From positions 77,836-141,835 of the forward strand of contig JAMLHI010000002.1 of NCBI GenBank assembly GCA_023957235.1: 64,000 bases of DNA. The letters are read 5' to 3'. Position numbers and translations under genes: made by a program. Shown piece by piece: positions 56,684 to 64,000 of this stretch; position 1 is the first letter of the stretch, and each line of letters begins with the position of its first letter. The stretch comes from Chitinophagales bacterium (lineage in GTDB: Bacteria; Bacteroidota; Bacteroidia; Chitinophagales; JADIYW01). A model generated the notes under the pieces. The model saw only the letters and a list, made by a program, of their open reading frames with translations. It did no database searches and was not told where the DNA came from.

Positions 56684-57244
56684 ATGATATTAAAATTTTA
56701 TCTTACTATCTTTTCATTTATCCTTTCCCTTGGATGGTGTTATGCGCAAAAGAACACTGCCTCCTCCTCTGTCAATTGGAGAGACAAATACAGCGATGTC
56801 GGAGAGCCTCACGAAGGCTTATCTAAGGTGTCTTATGGGGACTATATGGGTTTTGTAGATGAAACTGGAAAGTTAATTATTCCTTTAATTTACAATGACG
56901 TGAAAGACTTCTCTGATGGTTTAGCATTGGTTTCAATTGGTGGCATTGGTGCTCAGAACTTTAGCTATATCGATAAAACAGGCAAGGAGATAATCTCGGC
57001 TTTGAGATATGATGAGGCTAGATCTTTTACAGAAGGGCTTGCCGCCGTGCGTATTATCTATCAATGGGGATATATCAATCGGTCTGGAGAAGTTGTCATC
57101 CCTATGATGTTTCATTTGGCTGAACCATTTATAGACGGCAAAGCAAAAGTGAAATTAAACGACAAATACTTTTATATCAATAAGGATAGAGAATGTGTAA
57201 AAGACTGTGACCAAGCACCTATTTATTATCCAAAATTGAAATAA
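56684..57244 (+). CDS. Short WG-repeat protein
   Basis: 186 residues: signal peptide (FILSLGWCYAQ) and about four WG repeats (YMGFVDETGKLIIPLIYNDV; FSYIDKTGKEIIS; WGYINRSGEVVIPM). The C-terminal tail with ECVKDCDQAP is shared with the neighbour at 57296-58399, so the two are paralogues. Nineteen bp after the large WG protein. Function unknown. Confidence 0.75.
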   Translation: MILKFYLTIFSFILSLGWCYAQKNTASSSVNWRDKYSDVGEPHEGLSKVSYGDYMGFVDETGKLIIPLIYNDVKDFSDGLALVSIGGIGAQNFSYIDKTGKEIISALRYDEARSFTEGLAAVRIIYQWGYINRSGEVVIPMMFHLAEPFIDGKAKVKLNDKYFYINKDRECVKDCDQAPIYYPKLK

Positions 57245-57295
57245 TATATTTAATGATAACAACCAATATACTATAACACTTTAAACCTTTACACT

Positions 57296-58399
57296 ATGAA
57301 AATCAATATGAAATTTGGAATATTTATGATTATATCATTCTTGTTCTTTCTTCAGGGGAAAGCTCAATCCATTAGCAATTGGAGCAACCAATATGATGAA
57401 GTAGGAAATTTTTACGATGGATTTGCTTGGGTCAAATTAGATTATAAATATGGCTTTGTAGATAAAACTGGCAAGAAAATTACACCATTGAAATACGATT
57501 TTGTAGGAGATTTTTCTGAAGGGCTTGCAATGGTAATGACTGGAGATTTTGATGGACTTGAAGAACCAAAATGTGGCTTTATTGATAAAACAGGTAAAGA
57601 AGTCATTCCTTTAAAATATAATAAGGCTGAAAAATTCTCTGAAGGTTTGGCAATGGTAGTCGAAGGCATTCTTGGAGATGCATTGTCTGGATTTGTAGAT
57701 AAAACAGGAAAGGTAATTATTCCTATCCAATACGAAGATGCTGGCAATTTCTCTGAAGGCATAGCAAAAGTACAACTCAACGAAAAATGGGGTTTTATAG
57801 ATAAGTCAGGGAAAGAGCTTGTTGCTCCAAAATATAATAGTGTAGGAGATTTTTCAGAAGGAATGGCTGTCGTTAGTTCAGGAACATGGGGATTAGAAAA
57901 ATTTGGCTTTATAGATAAAACAGGCAAAGAAATTATTCCATTAAAATATGATTATGCAGGTAAAATTTCTGAGGGTTTAGCTAGTGTTTCCATAAATGAT
58001 AAATTTGGATATATAGACAAAACAGGTGCAGAGATTATTCGTCTGCAATATGACGATGCAAGTAGTTTTTCGGAAGGTATTGCAGCAATAGCACAAAATG
58101 ATAAATATGGTTTTATTGACAAAACAGGAAAAGAAGTATTTGCTTCAGACTATGACTATGCTGGAGATTTCTCTGAGGGCTTAGTAATGGTAAGGAAGGG
58201 TGATTATTCGAGTGGAAAATGGGGATTTATTGATAAAACTGGAAATCTTGTTATTCCTTTAATCTATTCAGTAACAGAACCTTTTGATCAAGGTTTGGCA
58301 AGAGTAAAAACAGACGAATATTGGTTTTTTATTAACTCCAAAGGAGAATGTGTATTAGGCTGTAAGTATGCGCCAACAAATCATCTAAGAATTAAGTAA
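57296..58399 (+). CDS. WG-repeat protein with nine repeats
   Basis: 367 residues: signal peptide (FLFFLQGKAQ) and eight clear plus one degenerate WG repeats, each with G[FY][IV]DKTGK followed by an xIPLKYDxAGxFSEGLAxV section of about 35-45 residues. The last has NSKGECVLGCKYAP, the same Cys-containing tail as the gene upstream. Repeat similarity at the DNA level is strong and suggests recent internal duplication. No catalytic motif. Binding or surface role likely; function unknown. Confidence 0.78.
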   Translation: MKINMKFGIFMIISFLFFLQGKAQSISNWSNQYDEVGNFYDGFAWVKLDYKYGFVDKTGKKITPLKYDFVGDFSEGLAMVMTGDFDGLEEPKCGFIDKTGKEVIPLKYNKAEKFSEGLAMVVEGILGDALSGFVDKTGKVIIPIQYEDAGNFSEGIAKVQLNEKWGFIDKSGKELVAPKYNSVGDFSEGMAVVSSGTWGLEKFGFIDKTGKEIIPLKYDYAGKISEGLASVSINDKFGYIDKTGAEIIRLQYDDASSFSEGIAAIAQNDKYGFIDKTGKEVFASDYDYAGDFSEGLVMVRKGDYSSGKWGFIDKTGNLVIPLIYSVTEPFDQGLARVKTDEYWFFINSKGECVLGCKYAPTNHLRIK

Positions 58400-58546
58400 T
58401 TTTTGGTGTAATGGACAAAAATTAGGCTATTTTTCTTGACGTTGTACTCTAATAGACATTTTGACTAGACTAAAATCTGTTGTAACCCTATATTGTCTAC
58501 TGCATTTCTATATCAAACATTAGTTGTGAGATTATATTTTGTCATC

Positions 58547-60262
58547 TTATCGATGCACTAAAAACACTTTCCCTTCATAAGGGAAAAATGCTCCAATCGT
58601 TGAATTGACATGAGTTGACACTATCATATCTCCTTGAATTTCAAATTGATCTAATGATTTTTTAGACATATTGAGTACGACAAGATATCTATTTTTACCT
58701 AAAGTTCTATAATAAGCAAATACCTTTTTACTACAGAATTCCTGCGCTATTTCAAGTGAACCACTTTGTAGTGCAGGAGTATGATTTCTCAATGAAATTA
58801 TCTTTTTGAAGAAATTATATTGAGATTGAGGGTCAGATTTTTGAGTTTCGACATTGATTTGCTGATAATTATCTGCTACTGGCAACCAAGGCTTTACAAG
58901 ACTATCACAAAACCCAGCATTTGCTTGCGTATTCCAGAGCATTGGCGTCCGACATTCATCCCTATTCAGAATCTCTACAGACCTATTGACTAAAAATTGA
59001 GGAAGCCATTTGTTTTGCTGAGCAATTGGATCTTTCCCTTCTTTCAATGGTATAATCACTCTTGGAATTCCAATTTCTTCTCCAAAATAGGTAAAAGGAA
59101 TACCTCTTGATGTAAATTGAAACATCGCTAACAATTTTGCTTTATCTGCACTACCCCCTAATCGAGAAATAGTACGATTTCTATCATGATTGGCAAATAC
59201 TAAAGTAGGCATCAATGGTTCCGCAAAATACTTTTCAAATGTTTCAGTCATTTTTTGATATTTTCTAGCCTTAAAAGGCATAGAGATTGCATTAAACATA
59301 AATATCGCATGTAAACCATTTTTACCTTTATAGTTACAAAATTCACGAAGTACACTTTCATGACCATGAGACTCTCCTATCAATATTCTTTGGGGTTGTT
59401 CAAACTCATCTACTACCTCTCTTAACTCAGTAGAAAAACCAAAACTCTCTTCTTGTAAGAAATTATGTCCCAAATGCTGGAAAAAAATTGAAAGAGTTCG
59501 ATCTGAGGGAGTCATGTGTATGCTCAATGGATTATTTTTCAAACTTGAATCTTCGTATATCGCACTAATAATATCCAATCTAAACCCATCTACACCCTTC
59601 TCCAACCAAAACCTAACCACATCAAACATCGCATTTTTCACATCAGGTTGATGATAATTCAAATCAGGCTGAAAGGGTAAAAACCCATTATAATAAAACT
59701 GCTTACGCCCTTGGTGATATGTCCATGCACGATTACCTGACATTGCTCGCCAATTGTTGGGGCGCTTTAAACCATTTTTCCCTCTTCCATCCTTCCATAT
59801 ATACCAATCTGCCTTAGGATTATCCTTAGAGCTTGACGACTCTTGAAACCAGGCATGTTCATCAGAAGTATGATTCATCACCAAATCAAATATCAATTTC
59901 ATCTTTCGTTGATGCACCTCAGCGAGCAATCTGTCAAAGGTCTCCATCGTACCGTATTGCTCGGATATTTTGCAATAATCTTTTACATCGTAGCCAAAAT
60001 CTTTTTGAGGACTTTCCGTAAAAGGTGAAATCCAAATAGTCTCATAGCCCAAATCCTGCAAATAGTCCAATTGGGCAATAACTCCTTCCAAATCTCCGAT
60101 ACCATCACCGTCAGTGTCCATCCAAGAGCGCGGATAGATATGATAAACAGTTGTAGTCTTCCACCAATCACTATCCAAACCATTGGCCATCAACAATGAA
60201 TCGCTTTCTACAAAAGGTATAAGCCATAAAAACAAAAACAAGTATAGGTAATTCTTCATCAT
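58547..60262 (-). CDS. Exported GH13 alpha-glucosidase/alpha-amylase-family enzyme
   Basis: 571 residues with a signal peptide (LYLFLFLWLIPFVESDSLLM). GH13 features: VYHIYPRSWMDTDGDGIGD, DLVMNHTSDEH, catalytic Asp in VDGFRLDIISA, catalytic Glu in ILIGESHGHE, and the stabilising Asp in FANHDRNRT. The C-terminal beta domain is present. The DGDGIGDLEG start matches oligo-1,6-glucosidase/trehalose-cleaving subfamilies, but substrate cannot be fixed. Single gene, likely periplasmic. Confidence 0.88.
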   Translation of the reverse strand: MMKNYLYLFLFLWLIPFVESDSLLMANGLDSDWWKTTTVYHIYPRSWMDTDGDGIGDLEGVIAQLDYLQDLGYETIWISPFTESPQKDFGYDVKDYCKISEQYGTMETFDRLLAEVHQRKMKLIFDLVMNHTSDEHAWFQESSSSKDNPKADWYIWKDGRGKNGLKRPNNWRAMSGNRAWTYHQGRKQFYYNGFLPFQPDLNYHQPDVKNAMFDVVRFWLEKGVDGFRLDIISAIYEDSSLKNNPLSIHMTPSDRTLSIFFQHLGHNFLQEESFGFSTELREVVDEFEQPQRILIGESHGHESVLREFCNYKGKNGLHAIFMFNAISMPFKARKYQKMTETFEKYFAEPLMPTLVFANHDRNRTISRLGGSADKAKLLAMFQFTSRGIPFTYFGEEIGIPRVIIPLKEGKDPIAQQNKWLPQFLVNRSVEILNRDECRTPMLWNTQANAGFCDSLVKPWLPVADNYQQINVETQKSDPQSQYNFFKKIISLRNHTPALQSGSLEIAQEFCSKKVFAYYRTLGKNRYLVVLNMSKKSLDQFEIQGDMIVSTHVNSTIGAFFPYEGKVFLVHR

Positions 60263-60749
60263 CCCAACAAAATAATAATTTAATACTATTTTAAAATTAT
60301 TTTAACAATCAAATTGCATCTCTGCTCCTATTTATGTATTTGTTTGATGTCTCTGAGTGGAATGATAAAAAAATAATCATTGGATAGACATCCATATAAT
60401 TTTTTGAATAGTAGTTTCAAAAAGAAGAAGATGTCAATAACTATTAAAATAAACCTCCTTACTAAAACAACTAAAAACTATATTTCATTGTCTTTGGATA
60501 TCTGTGTTTCTAAACTTGAAAAGCTGATTTGCTCACGGTCGATACCAATAATTATAGGTATTTTTTGTACAAATATCATACTTTAAAACAAACAAAACTT
60601 TTACTGCTTTTGATTGAGGCAGTGAATGATTTTTTTCACAGACTGGTGTTAGCATTCATTGGCAAATACGAAAAAAACAATATATTTAATAGGCGAGATC
60701 CGAAAAGTCTTTTAACAGAGTAAAAAATTAAACACTAAAACAAAGTAAT
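60263..60749. other. Intergenic region before the DGR-like locus
   Basis: 487 bp, AT-rich, no gene. A weak stem ATACC/GGTAT (60542-60546 with 60557-60561) followed by T at 60561-60566 could be a terminator. No exact TAnnTTTG for the next operon was found; TGTCTTTG at about 60488 differs by one base. Confidence 0.4.
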
Positions 60750-61238
60750 ATGACAAAAAACAAATCAAAACCCATTTTACTTCTCATCTTAGGATTATTA
60801 TGGGCAGGCTTGACACAAGCCCAAGAATCTTCCAATGCCTCCGGGGGTGATGCCACAGGTAGCGGAGGCACTGTTGCTTACAGTGTTGGACAAGTAGTTT
60901 ATACTACAAACACGGGTTCCTCCGGTACAGTAAGTCAAGGTGTACAACATGCTTACGATATTTTCACAGTAGGAATAAAGGAAACAGCGATAAACATCTC
61001 ACTCACTGCTTTTCCCAATCCTACTACGGATAATTTAACCTTGCAAATACAAGATTATAACAACGAAAAATTGTCGTATCAGCTTTTTGATATGCAAGGC
61101 AAACAGCTAAGTAACGGACAAATAGTAGCACAGCAAACACTAATAAACATGAATAGTTTGCCAACAGCCACTTATTTTATCCATGTTGTAAACCAAGAAA
61201 ACAAAAAAGTTCAATCATTTAAATTCATTAAAAATTAG
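60750..61238 (+). CDS. Secreted protein with T9SS type A sorting domain
   Basis: 162 residues: signal peptide (LLWAGLTQAQ), a short Gly/Ser-rich segment (SSNASGGDATGSGGTVAYSV) and a C-terminal T9SS sorting domain (LTAFPNPTTDNLTLQIQD; LPTATYFIHVVNQENKKVQS; terminal KFIKN). Such proteins cross the outer membrane via the type IX system. The gene is five bases upstream of the split DGR-type target gene, and its G+C is visibly higher than that of the genes to its left, so the locus may be imported. Confidence 0.88.
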   Translation: MTKNKSKPILLLILGLLWAGLTQAQESSNASGGDATGSGGTVAYSVGQVVYTTNTGSSGTVSQGVQHAYDIFTVGIKETAINISLTAFPNPTTDNLTLQIQDYNNEKLSYQLFDMQGKQLSNGQIVAQQTLINMNSLPTATYFIHVVNQENKKVQSFKFIKN

Positions 61239-61243
61239 AAATT

Positions 61244-61928
61244 ATGAAAAAGCTAATAACATTATATACAGCAGTATTATTGACTGCAAGTGTGTTTGCT
61301 CAAGCGCCACAAAAAATGAGCTATCAGGCGGTAATCCGCAACAGTAGCGATGCTTTAGTAACCAACCAGTCCGTAGGTATGCAAATAAGTATTTTACAAG
61401 GTTCGGCAGGTGGCACGGCTGTTTATGTAGAAACACAAACTCCTACCACCAACGCCAACGGTTTGGTAAGTATTGAAATTGGTGCAGGAACAGTGGTTAG
61501 TGGAAATTTTTCAACTATTGATTGGGCAAACGGACCTTATTTTATCAAAACAGAAACCGACCCTACTGGCGGAACAAACTACACCATTACCGGCACCAGC
61601 CAATTGTTGAGCGTACCTTATGCTTTGCATGCAAAAACGGCTGAAAGTGTTACGGGAACAGTTACCGAAACCGACCCAATATTTGGAGCTTCTGTTGCAA
61701 GCGGTATTACAGGTGCTGATACTACCAAATGGAACAATAAACAAGACCAATTAACAGCCGGTACAGGTATAAATATTACTAACAATGTAGTAAGTGCCAA
61801 AACCTACTCCGTAGGTGATTTTGCACATGGTGGTATTGTGTTTTGGGTTGATGAAACAGGGCAACATGGACTTGTATGTGCTAAGGAAGACCAAAGCACA
61901 GGAATACAATGGCACAACGATTTGTCTT
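61244..61928 (+). pseudogene. 5' part of DGR-target-like secreted protein, truncated by an IS3 element
   Basis: Reads MKKLITLYTAVLLTASVFAQ (signal peptide), then a beta-rich N-terminal domain common in Bacteroidota secreted proteins (MSYQAVIRNSSDALVTNQSV; YTITGTSQLLSVPYALHAKT), then the start of a DUF1566-like C-terminal domain (GDFAHGGIVFWVDETGQHG; STGIQWHND). After DLS the reading runs into the left end of the insertion sequence and stops at 61951. The missing remainder resumes at 63386. Confidence 0.85.
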
Positions 61929-61941
61929 GTCCTAAAATAGG

Positions 61942-61961
61942 TTTACACTAAAAAGTGTAAA
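61942..61961 (+). other. Hairpin at the left end of the IS, just before orfA
   Basis: Stem TTTACACT/AGTGTAAA (61942-61949 with 61954-61961) with an AAAA loop, overlapping the terminal repeat and ending two bases before the orfA start. Transcripts entering from the target gene would fold it and hide the start codon; IS-initiated transcripts would not. Inference. Confidence 0.45.
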
Positions 61962-61963
61962 AA

Positions 61964-62395
61964 ATGGACAAAAAAATCATTCAAAAAGCGGGTAAATATT
62001 TTACCGTAGAGGAGAAACACAAGATCATTCAGGAGTTAATTTCTACTCAATGTACCAAGGTGGAGATTTGGGAGAAATACACTGGTGAAGAACAAGAGCA
62101 CGGGCAGTTGCTTCGCTGGATGCGACAATTAGGCTACAATACTGGAATCAAAACCAGAAGACCTAACTTTGTATCAAATCTATATCCAATGGTACAGAAA
62201 AAAATCAAACCAGACAGAGCAACTAACAATGATGATGAATCATTTGATAACCTGCAATTAAAAAAGCGAATAGTGGAATTAGAAAAGCAATTAAAAGATG
62301 CAGAGCTAAAAGCAATTGCTTTCTCTACAATGGTAGATGTTGCTGAAAAGGAGTTTAAAATTCCGATAAGAAAAAAGTTCAATACCAAACCATAG
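61964..62395 (+). CDS. IS3-family OrfA (helix-turn-helix protein)
   Basis: 143 residues with an N-terminal helix-turn-helix (TVEEKHKIIQELISTQ; EIWEKYTGEEQEHGQLLRWM) and a C-terminal leucine-zipper-type helix (LKKRIVELEKQLKDAELKAI). It binds the IS ends and can control transposition. At 62371-62377 lies A AAA AAG in the correct phase for -1 frameshifting into the orfB frame, giving the OrfAB transposase. Confidence 0.85.
   Translation: MDKKIIQKAGKYFTVEEKHKIIQELISTQCTKVEIWEKYTGEEQEHGQLLRWMRQLGYNTGIKTRRPNFVSNLYPMVQKKIKPDRATNNDDESFDNLQLKKRIVELEKQLKDAELKAIAFSTMVDVAEKEFKIPIRKKFNTKP
62371..62377 (+). other. Slippery heptamer for -1 frameshift between orfA and orfB
   Basis: A AAA AAG, read in orfA's frame as the last base of an Arg codon and two Lys codons. 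A -1 slip enters the orfB frame, which is open there and continues past the orfB ATG at 62401. This is the standard IS3-family mechanism. Confidence 0.75.
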
Positions 62396-62400
62396 AAGCC

Positions 62401-63324
62401 ATGAAAAGTAATTTTTCACACATAGGATTAGCCAAGCTATGTGGATGGTTTGGTATCAGCAGACAGGCTTATTATCAAAACAATTGGGAAGGAATCTCAA
62501 CTACCTTGGAAGAAGATTTGGTAATACAACGAGTAAAAGAAATCCGTAAAAAACATCGAAGAATGGGAACACGAAAACTATATGAAATGTTACAACCATT
62601 CCTACTTGAACATCAAATAAAAATAGGCAGAGATGGATTATTCAACCTACTGTCTTCCAATCATTTACTCATAAGGAAAAGAAAGCGGAGGATACAGACC
62701 ACTAACTCTTACCATTGGCTAAGAAAGTATCCCAATCTAATACGAGAATTTGTACCAACAGCTCCAAACCAGCTATGGGTGAGCGATATCACTTACTGGA
62801 AAATTAACACTGGCGAACACCTTTATATCAGCTTGATTACCGATGCCTACTCACATAAAATTGTAGGCTATCAGGTAGCTGAAACAATGGAAGCCATAGA
62901 AAGTATTGAAGCTTTGCATAAGGCTCTCTCTGCCTTGGGGGCAGAGAGCCTTATGAATCTTATCCATCACAGTGACAGAGGCATTCAGTATTGTAGCCAT
63001 GCTTATGTAAAGTTATTACAGGACAATGGTATAAAAATTAGTATGACCGAAAATGGAAATCCTTTAGAAAATGCAGTAGCAGAAAGAATAAACGGAATTA
63101 TTAAAGATGAGTATTTAGAAACGTATGACATTAATAATATCAATGAAGCCAAGACACTACTCAAAGACATAGTGAATTTATATAACAGCGAAAGACCTCA
63201 CATGAGTATCAGTAATTTGACACCAAATCATATTCATCATTCAAAAACCAAGATAAAAATAGAAAGATTATGGAAGAATTATTATCGAAAAAATCCTACT
63301 ATTGTAAACCCAAATCAGGACTAA
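62401..63324 (+). CDS. IS3-family OrfB transposase (DDE integrase)
   Basis: 307 residues. An N-terminal HTH_21-like region (KKHRRMGTRKLYEMLQPF) precedes the rve core: catalytic Asp in LWVSDITYW, Asp in HHSDRGIQYCS and Glu in NAVAERINGIIKDEY, which are the D, D and E of the IS3 D-D(35)E motif. The sequence is intact, so the element may be mobile. A separate ATG (62401) could give OrfB alone. Confidence 0.88.
   Translation: MKSNFSHIGLAKLCGWFGISRQAYYQNNWEGISTTLEEDLVIQRVKEIRKKHRRMGTRKLYEMLQPFLLEHQIKIGRDGLFNLLSSNHLLIRKRKRRIQTTNSYHWLRKYPNLIREFVPTAPNQLWVSDITYWKINTGEHLYISLITDAYSHKIVGYQVAETMEAIESIEALHKALSALGAESLMNLIHHSDRGIQYCSHAYVKLLQDNGIKISMTENGNPLENAVAERINGIIKDEYLETYDINNINEAKTLLKDIVNLYNSERPHMSISNLTPNHIHHSKTKIKIERLWKNYYRKNPTIVNPNQD
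62918..62954 (+). repeat. Strong inverted repeat inside orfB
   Basis: Left arm 62918-62934 and right arm 62940-62954 pair over 15 bp (ATAAGGCTCTC...TGCC with GGCAGAGAGCCTTAT), with a 2-nt bulge and a loop of about 5 nt. It encodes the KALSALGAESLMN linker between the first and second catalytic Asp. Confidence 0.6.
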
Positions 63325-63385
63325 AAATGAATTGTAAACTTATAACAGAATTAATCTATTAAACTGTAAACTTTTTTTAGGACGA

Positions 63386-63757
63386 GTCAATTATACAGCA
63401 ACAAATGCTGTTCGGGGTGGTGTTGGTGCTGGCATGTATAATACGGAGCGTATAATAGCTAATCAGGGTGGCGGAAACTACGCAGCCCAGTCATGTGCCA
63501 ACTATCAAGGTGGGGAATATGGAGATTGGTATCTTCCCTCAAAAGAAGAATTGAATCTAATGTATCAAAATCAAACAGCTATTAATACCACTGCAACAGC
63601 CAATGGTGGTAGCGGTTTTGCTATTGCCGTCTATTGGAGTAGTACGGAGCACGCCGACGATGATTCCAGGGCGTGGGTCTTCTACTTCGGCAATGGGTTT
63701 ACCTACTACACCAAAAAGTACGATACAAACTATGTGCGTGCTGTTCGGGCTTTTTAG
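63386..63757 (+). pseudogene. 3' part of the DGR-target-like protein, with the variable region
   Basis: Beyond the IS, the target gene continues in frame from 63386: VNYTATNAVRGGVGAGM, NTERIIANQGGGNYAAQSCA, GEYGDWYLPSKEELNLMYQ and VYWSSTE, ending in NYVRAVRAF. This is the DUF1566/formylglycine-type lectin fold used by many DGR target proteins. An ATG at 63434 could allow internal initiation but without a signal peptide. The protein as found is broken. Confidence 0.82.
63650..63757 (+). repeat. Putative DGR variable region (VR)
   Basis: From His at 63650 to the stop. Between fixed VYWSSTE and NYVRAVRAF, 19 of 25 codons end in C or T with mixed first two bases (H-A-D-D-D-S; V-F-Y-F-G-N), as expected if a template has AAC/AAT there and adenines are randomised. 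The conserved C-terminus with GTGCGTGCTGTTCGGGC would hold the IMH. No template repeat is in the window for proof. Confidence 0.65.
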
Positions 63758-63813
63758 CTATTTAACAATTTAACTATTTACAGCGAAGCGGTCGATTTTT
63801 GTTAGGAATGAGT

Positions 63814-63840
63814 GCAATATAAAGCTCGCTTTAATATTGC
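63814..63840 (+). other. Hairpin between VR and avd-like gene
   Basis: GCAATATAAAG (63814-63824) pairs with CTTTAATATTGC (63829-63840) with one bulged A and a CTCG loop. It has no T-tract. DGRs usually need a hairpin just downstream of the VR; this one is 57 bp after the stop, farther than in the Bordetella phage system. Role uncertain. Confidence 0.4.
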
Positions 63841-63881
63841 CGAGTGACGACACAAAATCACGCAAGTATTTTTTTTGAAAT

Positions 63882-64000
63882 ATGGCATTATATTACGAAT
63901 TGCAGGTTTTTAAGGATGTTTACACACTTGTTCAGAAGGTGTTTTTTATACACAAGACTTTCCTCGTGAGTACAAATACACTCTTGGTCAGGATATGAAG
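63882..64000 (+). CDS. avd-like DGR accessory gene, 5' end only and apparently frameshifted
   Basis: Reading from the ATG at 63882 gives MALYYELQVFKDVYTLVQKV, then a six-T run (63942-63947). The original frame ends at a TGA just before 64000, but the frame reached by adding one T continues FFYTQDFPREYKYTLGQDMK, matching the four-helix-bundle bAvd family. So the gene probably lost one T, or the base is missing from the assembly. Avd works with the DGR reverse transcriptase. The rest lies outside the window. Confidence 0.7.

Larger units (their letters stand above)
61929..63383 (+). mobile_element. Intact IS3-family insertion sequence (about 1,455 bp)
   Basis: Imperfect terminal inverted repeats: 61929-61947 (GTCCTAAAATAGGTTTACA) and 63365-63383, 17 of 19 positions complementary. 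Between them are orfA and orfB in the family order with a slippery heptamer. A clean target duplication is not evident: GTC occurs at 61924-61926 and 63386-63388, but collapsing it does not restore the target's reading frame. The insertion lies in a secreted protein gene, in the same orientation. Confidence 0.82.

Noticed and set aside
57296..58399. Regularly repeated DNA as a CRISPR or tandem-repeat locus
   Set aside because: Repeats are in frame, encode WG units and vary in spacing; no invariant repeat or spacers.
61924..63388. GTC as a 3-bp target duplication of the IS3 element
   Set aside because: Removing the IS and one GTC leaves the two halves of the target gene in different frames, so the match may be chance; ends of the element may be off by 1-2 bp or the site has changed.

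Overview
The window comes from an AT-rich member of the Bacteroidota. Evidence: several promoters with the phylum's -7 element TAnnTTTG, a type IX secretion (T9SS) sorting domain, TonB-linked outer-membrane proteins with carboxypeptidase-regulatory-like N-termini, archaeal-type ProRS, AsnA, an S16 with a long acidic tail, and a Sec/lipoprotein-type (clade II) nitrous oxide reductase. I cannot name the genus. No rRNA, tRNA or CRISPR array was seen.

Layout. 1-3160: an RND-type efflux operon (adaptor, TolC-like channel, GbsR/MarR regulator) with a likely self-controlled promoter, then a DUF2147 protein. 3610-3700: a possible small RNA. 3804-6338: a pair of acyl-CoA dehydrogenases. 6476-15944: a three-gene operon for a barrel protein, an FN3 protein and a 1,923-residue exported protein. 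16089-18154: an unrecognised coding gene and a decayed IS1634-like transposase. 18265-28384: TrmN6, MeaB, a FadL-like porin, a lipoprotein, ProRS and a dinB-dnaE translesion operon. 28820-42650: housekeeping genes (asnA; rpsP-rimM-trmD-rplS; lipid, protease and cell-wall genes). 42821-43600: a LexA-like XRE/S24 regulator. 43639-51972: the nos cluster for N2O reduction, then a urea transporter, a truncated haemoglobin and a PLP-binding protein. 52329-58399: secreted, membrane and WG-repeat proteins, mostly of unknown function. 58547-60262: an exported GH13 glucosidase. 60750-64000: an accessory locus.

The most notable locus is at the right edge. A T9SS cargo gene is followed by a secreted protein gene whose C-terminus looks like the variable region of a diversity-generating retroelement (DGR) target. 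An intact IS3-family element splits that gene, and an avd-like accessory gene, apparently frameshifted, begins just downstream. The template repeat and reverse transcriptase, if present, lie beyond the window, so the DGR call is an inference from the target and accessory gene.

A second notable point is a shared operator-like sequence, a 7-bp core CAAATTA flanked by inverted arms. It occurs immediately before the XRE/S24 gene and twice upstream of dinB-dnaE, 14 kb away. This suggests a damage-responsive regulon in which the S24 protein controls itself and the mutagenic polymerases.
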